DNA of 64,000 nt from Triatoma infestans (lineage: Eukaryota; Arthropoda; Insecta; Hemiptera; Reduviidae). The position numbers and the translations under genes are program-made. This document shows positions 54,922-64,000 of the stretch, in pieces (positions within the stretch are counted from its first letter, which is position 1; each line of letters opens with the position of its first letter). The stretch covers positions 186,001-250,000 of the forward strand of contig JAAEAF010000090.1 in assembly GCA_011037195.1 (NCBI GenBank), written 5' to 3'. The notes under the pieces were generated by a model, which worked only from the letters and a program-made list of their open reading frames with translations, did no database searches and was not told where the DNA came from.

Positions 54922-56245
54922 ATGCGCTTGATAAAGCAACATTACACCCTCTCTGTTCAAAATCTTGATGACAGGGCATCTACAAACAAAGAATCCAAAC
55001 ACGGTCCGCTGTTTCCTATTCCATTAGATGGTTAATATGCTGGCCCTCCAATTATAGGAAAACTAATCTCATGTTGAGGTTAATCTATGATCCTAAAGGA
55101 CTAAGATTTGAAAATATTTACTTGTTTGCCAGGTCTTTACAACAGCCCAAGTATAGAATGTTAGCACAAGTATTACAACCGTTGAAAGAAATTGGATTTT
55201 TCGAATATGAAGACAACTCTCAAGTTCCACCACCAAAGGAAGCCCTTCATTATCCAATCATTATATTCGATGATATTGATGTGATAAGCAGGATAATGTG
55301 CGGTCTTACTTTTTTACGGGGCGTCAAAATGGAATTGATATATTTTACCTAACTCAAAGTTATACTAGAGAATGAAATGCAATTGGTGTGATATGTTGTA
55401 GTAGCTTGTTGCGTGATCGGTTTTGTAAAGGGCTTGTGAGTATATATGTTTAAGAGACAGAAGTATTAGAAATAATGAATAAGAACCAATTTTAAATAAA
55501 TAATTTAATTATATATTAAAATAGTAAATTTACAAGATAATTATTAATATTGAATCTTGAATTAACTTATGAATGCAAGGAAACACATAACTAGTAGCTA
55601 GATTGTTTGTAACTATAATGTTTTAACATATAACTGGCACTGAATTTAAGGAGCGATTCCTGAAACAAGTGTTCTGGTTCAATGTCTAATTCAGACTGTT
55701 CTTGTTTGAAAGCAGGATGTAGACAGTTTAAAGAATGCCCTGCTCTAGAGGGCGATTTTCCTCCTATAAAATAGTTGGCCAAGTTGCATTGACCCTAACG
55801 GATTCTAGTCCATTTTGTCTCTTCAATAGCACTGACCTTAAATTATAGACCTTAATTAGTGGTCTCTTTCCCCTTCACTAAAATACACTATTTGAACTAA
55901 CTAAAATTCACTATTTTATTTTCCAAAATTACTTCACTTAAAATACTTTCATATTCATTAAACTATTTTTCCAAATTTATTTTTCCCAATTGCTACTTCC
56001 ACTACAGTTCCGAAACATTTGGTGAGAGAAAATGTCACTTCCTAATACTCTTCAGGCAGGATGAATTAAATCTGCGACGAATTTATGACGATCATATCAA
56101 CTCTGGTATGGAATTCCAAACCTTTAGAAAAATTTGTCATTGGTGTTGGAAAGATGACAGATACGGTTTTCTAGTGTTGGATAAAGATAGACAAATTAGG
56201 GACGGAAGGAATCGAAAAAGTTTCGTAACCTATATAATACCCTGA
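54922..56245 (+). pseudogene. Polinton packaging ATPase (FtsK/HerA-type), frameshifted and interrupted
   Basis: Starts MRLIKQHYTLSV. A Walker A-like loop is coded near 55035-55065, but a stop and a 1-nt shift cross it. The following frame (55071 on) reads LMLRLIYDPKGLRFENIYLF and has Walker B in YPIIIFDDIDV. After an insert of about 660 bp the C-terminal part resumes with LILFRQDELNLRRIYDDHIN, YGFLVLDKDR and ends YIIP, TGA at 56243-56245. In the family the enzyme drives DNA into capsids. This copy cannot be made. Confidence 0.82.
55376..56035. mobile_element. Insert of about 660 bp in the ATPase gene
   Basis: ATPase-like protein sequence stops near 55375 and resumes near 56036. The intervening sequence is AT-rich with no assignable protein. 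Repeated CACTATTT-, AAATTTA- and CACTAAAAT-type words occur around 55870-55990. Borders are approximate and no target duplication is certain. The short minus frame at 55591-55782 has no recognised motif. Confidence 0.5.
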
Positions 56246-56266
56246 ATATAAGAGTAACAATCAGTT
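56231..56266 (+). promoter_or_regulatory. TATA box and initiator before the DUF8207 gene
   Basis: TATATAA at 56231-56237 lies within the last codons of the ATPase. TCAGTT at 56261-56266 lies 30 bp downstream, the arthropod initiator at the expected spacing. The ATG is at 56278, leaving a leader of about 15 nt. Confidence 0.7.
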
Positions 56267-56277
56267 TACTACAAGAC

Positions 56278-57144
56278 ATGGAAGAGTCAACTCAAGCAAT
56301 GCGCGATATGATCACCACCAGGAAGGCAATCCAAGAAAAGTACAACTTGCTAAGAAGAAACAGAGAAGAGACTGATGAATATTTGAAAATGAAGTATCAG
56401 CCTTTGTAGAATCCTTTAAAGGAACTAATGGGTAAACAAGAGGATCATTCGCCTCAACTAAATCTGAAGAGAATGCTGAAGCCGAAACCATTGTTTCTGA
56501 AACACCACCTGCAAAGAGACGAAGATATCTAAAGCTAGAATCGGCTACAACACCAAAACCTGGAATATCAAATTCCTCGGCTGAAGAAGAGCGGTGGCTT
56601 CCAGCAAAGAGACCGCAGAAGTGTACTCCATAGTCGGCTGGAACTACAGTTCCAACTACACCGCTTCAAGAAGTACGGCAAAATTTATGAAAAATGAGAT
56701 AAGGTCATGGATATGGTATATGGTGTAGTTTATGATGGCCACAAGGTTACCATTGGTGATACTGAGATCTCCATCAGTAAAAACATTTTGTTTGGTGGTG
56801 AAGATACCTTTCATGCTACACCAGGACTTTCTGAATTGTTATTTATAAAAAGTCCAAACTTAGGGTTGGTGAAAAACATAGATTGCGATAATTAAAAGCG
56901 AATACTACAACAAACGAACGCTCATAAAGAAGGACACAGTCCAACTAGAGCAATCAAGGAACTGAAAACAAACATGAAATATAGGAAAGTGATTTCAAAA
57001 CTGTTTCCAACGAAAACGGGTGCTGGACATGTCGATCCTAACAAGCTTGTAGACAGATTAAGAGTGTTCCTTGGCAAAAAGAATGCTGGTGTTGAAATCA
57101 AAAGAAGAGAAGATCAACTGAGAGACGCAGGTATAATAGCCTAG
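56278..57144 (+). pseudogene. Polinton DUF8207-type protein, broken
   Basis: Starts MEESTQAMRDMITTRKAIQE, a charged helical N-terminus. A TAG interrupts at 56407-56409, and a low-complexity region with PPAKRRR follows in another frame. The conserved domain reads VYGVVYDGHKVTIGD, GLSELLFIKSPNLG, then in a shifted frame TNAHKEGHSPTRAIK and VISKLFPTKTGAGHVDPNKL. It ends with TAG at 57142-57144. Polinton-linked DUF8207 proteins occur in many insect genomes; their role is not established to my knowledge. Confidence 0.78.
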
Positions 57145-57165
57145 ACTCGCCTATAATACACTTCA
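57132..57165 (+). promoter_or_regulatory. TATA-like box before the integrase gene
   Basis: TATAATA at 57132-57138 lies in the last codons of the DUF8207 gene (stop at 57142). A start near 57161 (CTTCACTTC) would be 29-30 bp away. A second TATAATA at 57152 is too close to the ATG (57173, context TTCATCATG). Confidence 0.55.
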
Positions 57166-57172
57166 CTTCATC

Positions 57173-58080
57173 ATGACATCCGTTAAGGAGCAGATCGTGC
57201 ATGAGTTGCATAGACCAGCAAGAAGGACATTCAAGAGAAGATCAGTTTTATTGAAGGGAATAGACGATTTGTGGCAAATTGACTTCTTGGAGATGCTTCC
57301 CTATGCTAGATTCAACAAAGGCAACAAATATCTCTTGACAGTGATTGATTGTTTTCCCAAATATGCCTGGGTTGTACCCCTTAAGAATTAGTCAGCACTT
57401 GAAGTGAGCAGAGCATTTGAAAAGATATTGTAGGAAAGAAAGCCAAACAACCTACAAACTGGTAGTGGCAAGGAGTTCTACAACAGAATATTTGCCAAGC
57501 TGATGAAAGTGAATGGTATAAATCACTATTCAACTTTTAGTAATTTGAAAGCTTCAATTATTGAGCGATTCAATCGAACTTTGAAATCTGCAATGTGGAA
57601 TAGTTTAGCCTGCAAGCATCCTATGATTGGCTAACCATCATAAAATCTCTGGTAAAGAAATATAACCAAACTAAACATCGGACGATCAAAATGGCACCGG
57701 TTTCTGTACGAGGTAAGGATGTAGAAGAACGGCTGTAACGTGACGTATATGCGAAGAAAACAATCACTACAATTCCTAGATTCAAAGTAGGCGATCATGT
57801 ACGGATATCCAAGTATAAAGCGCAGTTTGCCAAAGGCTATCATCCCATGGTCCACAGACATTTTTAAAGTTGTAGAAGTTACAAATACCGCACCAGTGGT
57901 ATATCATCTGCAAGATTATAAAGGACAAATAATTGCTGGAGGTTTTTATCAAGAGGAACTACCGACATCTATCTTGTGGAGAAGATTATGAAACGAAAAG
58001 GCGATAAAGTTTTAGTGAAATGGCTAGGTTTAGACAATTCACACAATAGCTGGGAGAATGTGAAGAATATACTTATATAA
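57173..58080 (+). pseudogene. Polinton integrase (rve fold) with C-terminal chromodomain, broken
   Basis: Starts MTSVKEQIVHELHRPARRTF. The first catalytic Asp is in GIDDLWQIDFLEM, and YLLTVIDCFPKYAWVVPLKN follows before a TAG at 57389. The region of the second catalytic Asp reads LQTGSGKEFYN, with Gly where Asp is expected. The Glu region is SIIERFNRTLK. A C-terminal part reads VYHLQDYKGQIIAGGFYQEE and a chromodomain-like VLVKWLGLDNSHNSWENVKN ending at TAA 58078-58080. Family role: inserts the element DNA. This copy is inactive. Confidence 0.85.
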
Positions 58081-58109
58081 AGGCGGACAAGGCTATCTTC
58101 GATTCAGTT
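58074..58109 (+). promoter_or_regulatory. TATA box and initiator before the protease gene
   Basis: TATATAAAG at 58074-58082 contains the integrase stop codon TAA (58078-58080). TCAGTT at 58104-58109 is 30 bp downstream. The protease ATG is at 58114 with context TTCATCATG, giving a leader of only about 8-10 nt. Confidence 0.72.
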
Positions 58110-58409
58110 CATCATGAGACGTGCTAGAGACAAGAAGAAGAAGAAGAAACATGTCATTCCTACCCCTAAACGGATTGGTAGGAATTCTTCTAAATTGAGT
58201 GGTAAAGCTAAACGAATGCTGGATGGACTACCTCGCCTGCGGCTGAGTAATTTTGATCTACTCAGATTAGCTAAATCGAAGAAAATTCCCTATTTTACAG
58301 GGGTATTCATGATTGATGAATTTCCAGTGAAACCGTGGAAAAATGAGCGAGCTATTTTCAATTTGGATAGTAGTTGTGGGTGAGGAACTCACTGGGTTTG
58401 CTATAAGAA

Positions 58410-58420
58410 GAGAGGAGATT
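58410..58420. repeat. Target-site duplication of LINE L10
   Basis: GAGAGGAGATT at 58410-58420 recurs at 63229-63239, directly after the A-rich tail of L10. It sits in the protease codons for RGD. Confidence 0.85.
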
Positions 58421-58669
58421 GAGTTTGGTTCGTGACTTGGTGCAGTAAACATCTCTCTATACTTTGTCTGTTTAAATGGTGAATTTAAGTGGTTTAATTG
58501 GATATTTGAGTGTTTTTTTTTTCCTTTTGTACAATATACAAAATCGTTCGTCTTCTAAGTGAAGGTATTTTTTTTAGTTTATTAAAATACCTTTTATAGT
58601 TGATTTTTTCTAAAAAAAAACGAAATAATTTGTTTAAGAAATTGTTCTAAGTGTTTCAAATTTTAAACT

Positions 58670-59641
58670 ATGAACCCTAATTACAAACAAATAGGCGGAG
58701 GCACCAGTATGGTGGGAGTCAGTAGAACAGGGAGTGAATCCAGTGTTGGGGGAAATGCATCTAGCACAACTTGTACAGACCCTCTAGCGATCGTTCTTAA
58801 TAAATCCGAATTAATTTCTAAGGATTTAAAAGAGGAAATTAAACTGGTAAGAGCGGAAACTAAGGAGTCGATAAATAGTATCACAAATGATGTGCACGCA
58901 GCTATATCCTACATGAAGGAAAATTTCTCTAAAATATCTCGAGAAACAGCAAAATTAAAAAAAGAAAATGATAAGTTAATAAAAATGATTGAATCATTAA
59001 AAGAACACATTAATGCTAATACTCAACAGAGATATAATAATATGCTAAAAATCCACAATATCCCTCAAATTCAAAACGAAAATGTATACGTACTTTTTGA
59101 AAATAGCTCTCAGTTAATTGGTTATCAATTTTCCGATATACATCTCGATTCGATATACAGATTAAGAAAACGCCCTAACGAAGTATCTCCTCCTATTTTA
59201 TTAGTTAAGTTCCTGAGGAATTCGGACAAAATCAAATTTTTAAAATTTAAGAAAGAAAACAGAAAAGAGTTATTCACAGTTGACTTGGATTCATCTTTTA
59301 TAAAACTGCCGATCTATATAAATGAATACCTCTCACCATCTAACTTACTACTGTACAAAGAGGCTCGGCGATTAAAGGCTCAAGGAACTTTTGAATTCGT
59401 TTGGTCTAGAAATGGGAGAATTTTCGCTAGGAGAAATTCCGATTCCCCAGTAATTACTATAAGATCAATTGCACATTTAAATGAGTTCCAGGAAAACTTA
59501 AATACTCGTCGATGTGAATCTACATCAGGTCAAGAGGAAGACAGCGAAAGTAGTAGTGCAGTAACTGAATCGTCAATTAGTCGTCTAACACCAACTACAC
59601 TCAAGAAAAGAAAAACAACTGCGTCTTTGGAGAGTTTTTAA
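58670..59641 (+). CDS. LINE L10 ORF1: coiled-coil FP/RRM-type RNA-binding protein, open
   Basis: 323 codons. N-terminal Ser/Gly-rich 35 residues; coiled coil from about residue 45 to 120 (ISKDLKEEIKLVRAETKESI onward). Then an RRM-like part with MLKIHNIPQIQNENVYVLFE and LDSIYRLRKRPNEVSPPILL. After that comes an FP-type segment with LPIYINEYLSPSNLLLYKEA and FEFVWSRNGRIFARRNS. A Ser-rich, Lys-rich tail follows. Similar parts occur in ORF1 of L2 and L7. The ATG at 58670 fits the start of this pattern. Family role: coats element RNA and forms trimers. Confidence 0.88.
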   Translation: MNPNYKQIGGGTSMVGVSRTGSESSVGGNASSTTCTDPLAIVLNKSELISKDLKEEIKLVRAETKESINSITNDVHAAISYMKENFSKISRETAKLKKENDKLIKMIESLKEHINANTQQRYNNMLKIHNIPQIQNENVYVLFENSSQLIGYQFSDIHLDSIYRLRKRPNEVSPPILLVKFLRNSDKIKFLKFKKENRKELFTVDLDSSFIKLPIYINEYLSPSNLLLYKEARRLKAQGTFEFVWSRNGRIFARRNSDSPVITIRSIAHLNEFQENLNTRRCESTSGQEEDSESSSAVTESSISRLTPTTLKKRKTTASLESF

Positions 59642-59675
59642 TACCAAGAAAAAAGGATTAATTGATTTAAATGTA

Positions 59676-62600
59676 ATGTTTTGGAATATTAAAGGTTATA
59701 CAAATATAGATTTATTAGATAGTAATCTAATTTCTGAACTTACTTCTTGCGATGTTATTTTCTTAACTGAAACTTGGTTAGAAGTACAACCCCAAAATGT
59801 AAGTAATTACTTTCATAAATATAATATGATTCATAGTGAAGCTGTTAGATGTAACTATAAAGGGAGGGCGAGTGGTGGAATTCTGGGATTTGTCAAAAAA
59901 ACGTTTTCCTATTTAGTTTTGGATATAAACCCTTCATGGATATTTATATTGTTGCAAGTTCATTCATATAAGTATATAATTGGCAATGTTTATTTCAACC
60001 TGACTGTAATTTAAATGGCACTTTGCAATCTCTTGATATACTTTTGAATAGTACTTCATTGAATTACCCTACTTTGGGAGTATACATAAGTGGGGATTAT
60101 AATTGTAGAATAGGTTTATTAAACGCTATTTACCCTGAGATTTGTGTTGACTTGCCGATAAGTGAAACTCGTTTGTCTTGTGACAAAATAGTGAATTCAA
60201 GAGGGAAAGAATTAGTATTATTTATGGAAAATAATGGCTATATTGTGTTGAATGGGAGAACGAATAGTGATGTAAACGGTCATTCACTTTTTTAAGTACT
60301 CTGGGCAAAAGTCGATTGACCTAATATGGTCTAATTTTACTGGTTTAAATAGGGATTCCGATATGAAAGTTTCTAATTCTATAATTATCTCTGATCACTT
60401 ACCCTGTATACTTTGTCTTTCATGCGAACCTTACGGTACTACAATCGAACATACTCAAAATAAATCAATCGAATTTACAAAAACAATTAGTTCATGGGAT
60501 GTTAATAAGTCAGAATTATATATTAGCTCTCTTAAAAACATTGACTTCTCCTTATCTGGCTCTGTTGATTCTTTGTACAGTAATTTTTTAGGTATATTAA
60601 TATCATTAGCACGGAAACTGAATATATTATACTATAAAACTCATTATACTCATAATAACTCAAATTTTGTCAATAATCCGTGGTTCACATCTGATTGTTA
60701 TAATGCCAAATTTTCTATGAAACTTGCTTTTAAATTATTCATATCTAATGAATTTAACGCTGGTAAATTTTTAGATTTTACTCAGAAAAGAAGCTATTAT
60801 AGAAAAATTTTAAAGGAAGCTAAATTAAATTATTATAAAAATCTTGACGCGACTTTTAATAATATTGGAGACTCTAAAACATTTTGGAAAACTATTCGCC
60901 ACCTTAATTATAAAGAATTGAAACAAAACGAAATTTGCATTGCTACTTGGAATTCTTATTTTAAACAACTGTATGAACCGAGGTTAGTTATAGATTTAAC
61001 ACTAAATGACGTTACTCATCCTTATTTCGATGCAAGTTTTACTTTTAACGAAATTAAATTAGCTGTCAATAACTGTAAATTAAATAAAGCGCCGGGTCCT
61101 GACGGTTTAACTAACGAATTCTTTAAATATCTTAATGATAATGGTCTAATATTTATTGAAAATTTATTTAACAAGATCTTAAATGATGAAAAAGTTCCGT
61201 CAGCGTGGGGGAAGTCTGATATGGTTCTTTTGTATAAAAAAGGCAACCCCAAACTGCCAGAAAATTATCGGGGCATTTCATTGTTAAATTCAATTACCAA
61301 AATATTTACCCAGGTGCTTAGTAATCGTCTTTCTAACTGGATCGAGTATGCCAACCCATTAGCAGAGTGCCAGAATGGCTTCCGGGGAGGCTGTACAGAC
61401 AGTCTATTTACTCTTTCATCGATTGTCGGTATACAGTTAATGAAGCCTAAGAGGAAAGTATATGCCACGTTTGTGGACTTCAAAAAAGCATTTGACACTA
61501 TAAACCATACATTACTATGGAGTAAACTCTATCAGTTTGGAATAAGTCGCAAATGGATTGTAATTTTGTCAAGTCTTTACAACCATGCCACCCTCCGTGT
61601 TAAATTTTCAAGGTGTCAATTTGTGTGCCACCTTCCGTGTCAATTTGTTGTTAACTATTCTGATACGTTCCCAGTTTCCCGTGGAGTCTTGCAAGGAGAT
61701 AATATTTCCCCCCTCCTCTTTTTAATCTTCATAGATGATTTTGAGAACTATCTGTTGGAAAACAAGTGTGATACTGTTAGTATAGATCACAATATCGGTG
61801 TCTCAGCACTAATGTATGCTGACGATCTCGTGATGTGGTCTAATACCCGAGTTGATGCTCAAAGAAAATTGAACACCCTGGAATTATGTAAACATAATGC
61901 TCTGGAGGTAAATTCTTCAAAAACAAAAACAATCATTTTTAGTAAAAGTCCTGGAAGAACAAAAAATGAATGCCTGTATTACAAAAAAAATAAAATAGAA
62001 ATAGTCAGCTCCATTCGATATTTAGGAATTATTATATCAAATTCAGGAGTTTATCACTTGGCATGTCAAGATATGATCTCGAAGTCGGTTCTGGCTATGA
62101 ATTCTGTTAGAAAAATAATATATAACACAAAATCCCCATCTTGTAATTTCAGAATGACATTATTTAATAGCTTAATCAGTTCAGTTCTGTTGTATGGCAG
62201 CGAGGTGTGGGCACTTAGATATTTGGTAAACTTGGAAATTATCCAGATGAAGTAATTTAAATCGTTGTTTTTTTGGCCGAAACAGACCCCAGGGTACATA
62301 GTCAGATGCGAATTTGGTTTAGTGCAAATTAAATATCAAGTACTGAAACTGGCCATTAACTGGTGGATAAAAATGTTGCTAATGTGCAATAACAGAAACC
62401 CAAAAATATGTTATAAAAGATTAATGGTATTGATAATATGAGCGACAATAATATTAAATTTAATTGGGTCAGTCAGTTAAAAGAAATTATAATAGAGACA
62501 GGTTTTCAGTGGTTGTGGGATTGCCAGGACCCTAATCTGATTAAAAAACATAGAAATTCATTACTAAATCAGTACAAGCAGGATTTGATAGATTCAGATA

Positions 62601-62998
62601 TCAGGCGAGTGGTTAACTCTGCATACAATACAATTTATAAAGATATCTTTAGTGAAAACAGCACTCAGTTTTATCTACTATCGAATGTTTCGTTTATGAA
62701 AATCTGTTTAATTGGTCAGTTTAGGGTCTCCCCTGGCAAAATTCATTTATATTTTAAAAAATGTAGTTATAAAATCAACACTGATGAAAAGTGCCCGCTT
62801 TGTGATAATAATGAAGTTGAAAACATTTCGCATATATTTTCTGAATGCCCTTTTTTTACAATTTATAGAAAAAGATACCTTTATAAATATAATAATGATA
62901 TTGGATATCTGTTAAACCCGCAAAGTTATGAACATATAAACAACCTTTACTTTTATATTATTAACTTTATAAGATTAAGATTTACACTGTTCAATTAA
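59676..62998 (+). pseudogene. LINE L10 ORF2: endonuclease-reverse transcriptase, several breaks
   Basis: The endonuclease starts VMFWNIKGYTNID and has FLTETWLE, ISGDYNCRIGLLN and, after shifts near 60005 and 60290, ISDHLPCIL. RT motifs are KAPGPDGLTNEFFKYL, YRGISLLNSITKIF, ATFVDFKKAFDTINH, LQGDNISPLLFLIF and the intact catalytic ALMYADDLVMW. A TAA at 62253-62255 interrupts the thumb. A further shift lies near 62430. The C-terminus has CPLCDNNEVENISHIFSEC. A short repeat-like addition (VKFSRCQFVCHLPCQFVV) sits before the LQGD motif. Confidence 0.88.
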
Positions 62999-63386
62999 AT
63001 ACTACATTATACTGTGTATTCAAAGTTTATATTTAATTTTTTTTACATTACGTCATTCAGTTCTTTCTGTTTATTTATATTTTGTAGATTTGACAGTTTT
63101 GTTATCTCGCTGGTAGTTATGTAAAATCTAAGAACCTTAATTTGGCTTTTTCAAACTTAACTCCACTGTAATTATTTTTTTCTTAAATAAAGCAGTATAA
63201 AAAATAAAAAATAAAAAAATAAAAATAGGAGAGGAGATTATGTTCAATTCTTCGATAGCAGTGGAGCCACTGCTGTACTAGTCCGCTATCTAAAAGGTTG
63301 ACGTATTTCATCGAACAGGAAGCAGAATCAAAAAATGGGCAGCAACAATTGTGGACAGCTGTATTTACTTTACTTGCTGGATCTCC

Positions 63387-63420
63387 TATAAAAGAAAGGA
63401 TTATAGCTGTGTGCATTCAT
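63387..63420 (+). promoter_or_regulatory. TATA box before the small ORF / capsid genes
   Basis: TATAAAAG at 63387-63394 contains the protease stop TAA (63388-63390). GCATTCATTTGG around 63413-63424 lies about 30 bp downstream as a possible start. The first ATG after it is at 63438. Confidence 0.65.
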
Positions 63421-63437
63421 TTGGTCGCCAGACGGCG

Positions 63438-63587
63438 ATGGGTTTGGACTTTAGGGAAGTAAATACTGAGAAGAAAACCATCATTCCAGTGAAAACAGTT
63501 GACGAGAGAACATCGTTAACCAACAGCAATATTCGCTTTCTTCAAGCGGCCGATTACTACGTGTTATCATCAATATGGAAGTGCTAG
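63438..63587 (+). CDS. Small Polinton ORF upstream of capsid gene
   Basis: 49 codons starting MGLDFREVNTEKKTIIPVKT and containing ERTSLTNSNIRFLQAADYYV. It overlaps the ATG of the capsid gene (63575) by 13 nt. The position right before the capsid gene and the compact start suggest a true small gene. I do not recognise a domain and assign no function; it could also be shortened by a frame change. Confidence 0.5.
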   Translation: MGLDFREVNTEKKTIIPVKTVDERTSLTNSNIRFLQAADYYVLSSIWKC

Positions 63588-64000
63588 ATTTGGAAAAGAA
63601 GTCTGTTCGACAATTCAACTGAATGTACATAATTGTATTCACATCACCCTTATGCATCATCAAAACTGTTGCCTGACTGACGAAATACGTAATATTGTAC
63701 AACATCAAGATCTATATACGCTGCCCAGTCAAAGTTTACTCTATTTGGAGGGCAGGTTTTTAAAGGAAGATGGTTCAGCAATACCAACTTCATCAAAATT
63801 AACCAACAATGCATTTGGATTTCTATTTGATGAAATAAGATATGAACTGAGTGGAGTTGAAATAGATCGTGAAAGAAATCCAGGAACTGCTGGTACACTT
63901 AAAGGCTTGGTTTCTCTTAAGGATGGTTGTCAATACATAGAAAACTGGGGCTGGAGTGATACGCTGAACATCACTTCAAATGAGGGATACTTTAATCTAT
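63575..64000 (+). pseudogene. Polinton major capsid protein, start (double jelly-roll), frameshifted, runs off window
   Basis: MEVLDLEKKSV opens at 63575 but a TGA follows. The conserved part continues in another frame with NIVQHQDLYTLPSQSLLYLE, KLTNNAFGFLFDEIRYELSG and VEIDRERNPGTAGTLKG. These match the first jelly-roll of Polinton capsid proteins in insects. The frame is open to the window end. At least one shift near 63620-63650 prevents translation from the ATG. Family role: forms the icosahedral shell. Confidence 0.85.

Larger units (their letters stand above)
58421..63228 (+). mobile_element. LINE L10 (plus), full length, moderately decayed
   Basis: A 4.8-kb element flanked by GAGAGGAGATT. 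It has a 250-bp leader, ORF1 (58670-59641, intact), ORF2 (59676-62998, a few shifts) and a 3' end AAATAAAGCAGTATAAAAAATAA-like. It is the same family as L9. Its insertion cut the Polinton protease. Confidence 0.92.
58114..63390 (+). pseudogene. Polinton maturation protease (adenain/Ulp1-like cysteine protease), split by LINE L10
   Basis: Part 1 (58114-58420) starts with a basic tract (MRRARDKKKKKKHVIPTPKR). It contains LSNFDLLRLAKSKKIPYFTG and AIFNLDSSCG, then after an in-frame TGA (58381-58383) GTHWVCYKKRGD with the catalytic His. Part 2 (63229-63390) carries FFDSSGATAVLVRYL with the acidic residue, a second in-frame TGA (near 63288) and NNCGQLYLLYLLDLL with the catalytic Cys. It ends TAA at 63388-63390. 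Family role: cleaves capsid precursors. Two nonsense codons and the LINE make it non-functional. Confidence 0.85.
54798..64000 (+). mobile_element. Polinton/Maverick element, broken, open at window end
   Basis: A packaging ATPase, DUF8207 protein, integrase with chromodomain, Ulp1-like protease, small ORF and major capsid protein follow each other on plus, as expected for a Polinton (a virus-like, self-synthesising DNA transposon). LINE L10 splits the protease. Terminal inverted repeats, 6-bp target duplication and polymerase B are not visible; they may lie beyond 64000 or be lost. All larger genes have disruptions, so the copy is not functional. Confidence 0.88.

Noticed and set aside
55591..55782. 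Minus-strand small protein with several Cys/His
   Set aside because: No recognisable motif or conserved neighbour; it lies in an inserted block of unknown origin.
1..64000. CRISPR arrays or bacterial operons
   Set aside because: No regularly spaced repeats; gene structure, elements and composition are eukaryotic.
54798..64000. Polinton DNA polymerase B
   Set aside because: No polB motifs were seen on either strand; it is absent from the window or lies beyond 64000.

Overview
The window looks like part of an animal, most likely arthropod or insect, nuclear genome. It is AT-rich, has spliced coding exons with GT/AG borders, and is filled by nested transposable elements. This taxonomic guess is inference from gene and element types. 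The only host gene I can support is a long-chain fatty acid transport protein / very-long-chain acyl-CoA synthetase (FATP, SLC27 family) on the minus strand. It is represented by four consecutive internal exons at 42696-42915, 35601-35802, 1326-1518 and 1089-1235. The reading frame is kept across every splice junction. Its remaining exons lie outside the window or were not found.

The introns of this gene hold almost everything else. The 34-kb intron between the exons at 1326-1518 and 35601-35802 contains, from left to right: a LINE-derived leader piece with poly(A) (2200-3209); a nearly complete but frameshifted LINE on minus (3325-8000, L1); a mariner-like element with DUF4817-type transposase remains (9419-14890) that was invaded by a LINE scrap and a Gypsy LTR element, itself carrying a solo LTR; a well-preserved LINE on minus (14891-about 19690, L2); Gypsy pol remains (19691-25298, G1) interrupted by a young, internally deleted Gypsy element on minus (22235-24869, G3); another Gypsy element (25299-31443, G2) whose gag is split by an 849-bp inverted-repeat element; a degraded LINE with a 332-bp palindromic insert (31620-34300, L3); and a LINE fragment on plus (34310-35255). 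The next intron (35803-42695) is nearly one mariner-like element (35896-42651) into which a Jockey-type LINE (about 36440-40618, L5) inserted.

Upstream of the last FATP exon (42916-64000) lie a LINE fragment, a minisatellite-like tandem repeat, two tRNA-derived SINE heads, and then a Polinton/Maverick element. The Polinton runs from at least 54798 to past the window end. Recognisable in order are a packaging ATPase, a DUF8207-type protein, a retrovirus-like integrase with chromodomain, an adenain/Ulp1-like protease, a small ORF and the start of the major capsid protein. All except perhaps the small ORF are broken. No polymerase B is in view. One LINE (58421-63228, L10) sits inside the protease gene with an 11-bp target duplication. 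A second LINE (45968-54797, L7) sits just before the ATPase with a 15-bp target duplication and itself hosts two further LINE copies.

The most notable signals are these. (1) In the Polinton, each visible promoter is a TATA box lying on the last codons or stop codon of the gene before it, with TCAGT-type initiators about 30 bp downstream at two of them. (2) In two separate LINEs, ORF1 and ORF2 are in the same frame and separated by one stop codon; in L1 the context is TAG-CAA-CCA, a known readthrough consensus. (3) Two unrelated Gypsy LTRs both carry tRNA-like cores. (4) An intron of the host gene is about 98% transposon.
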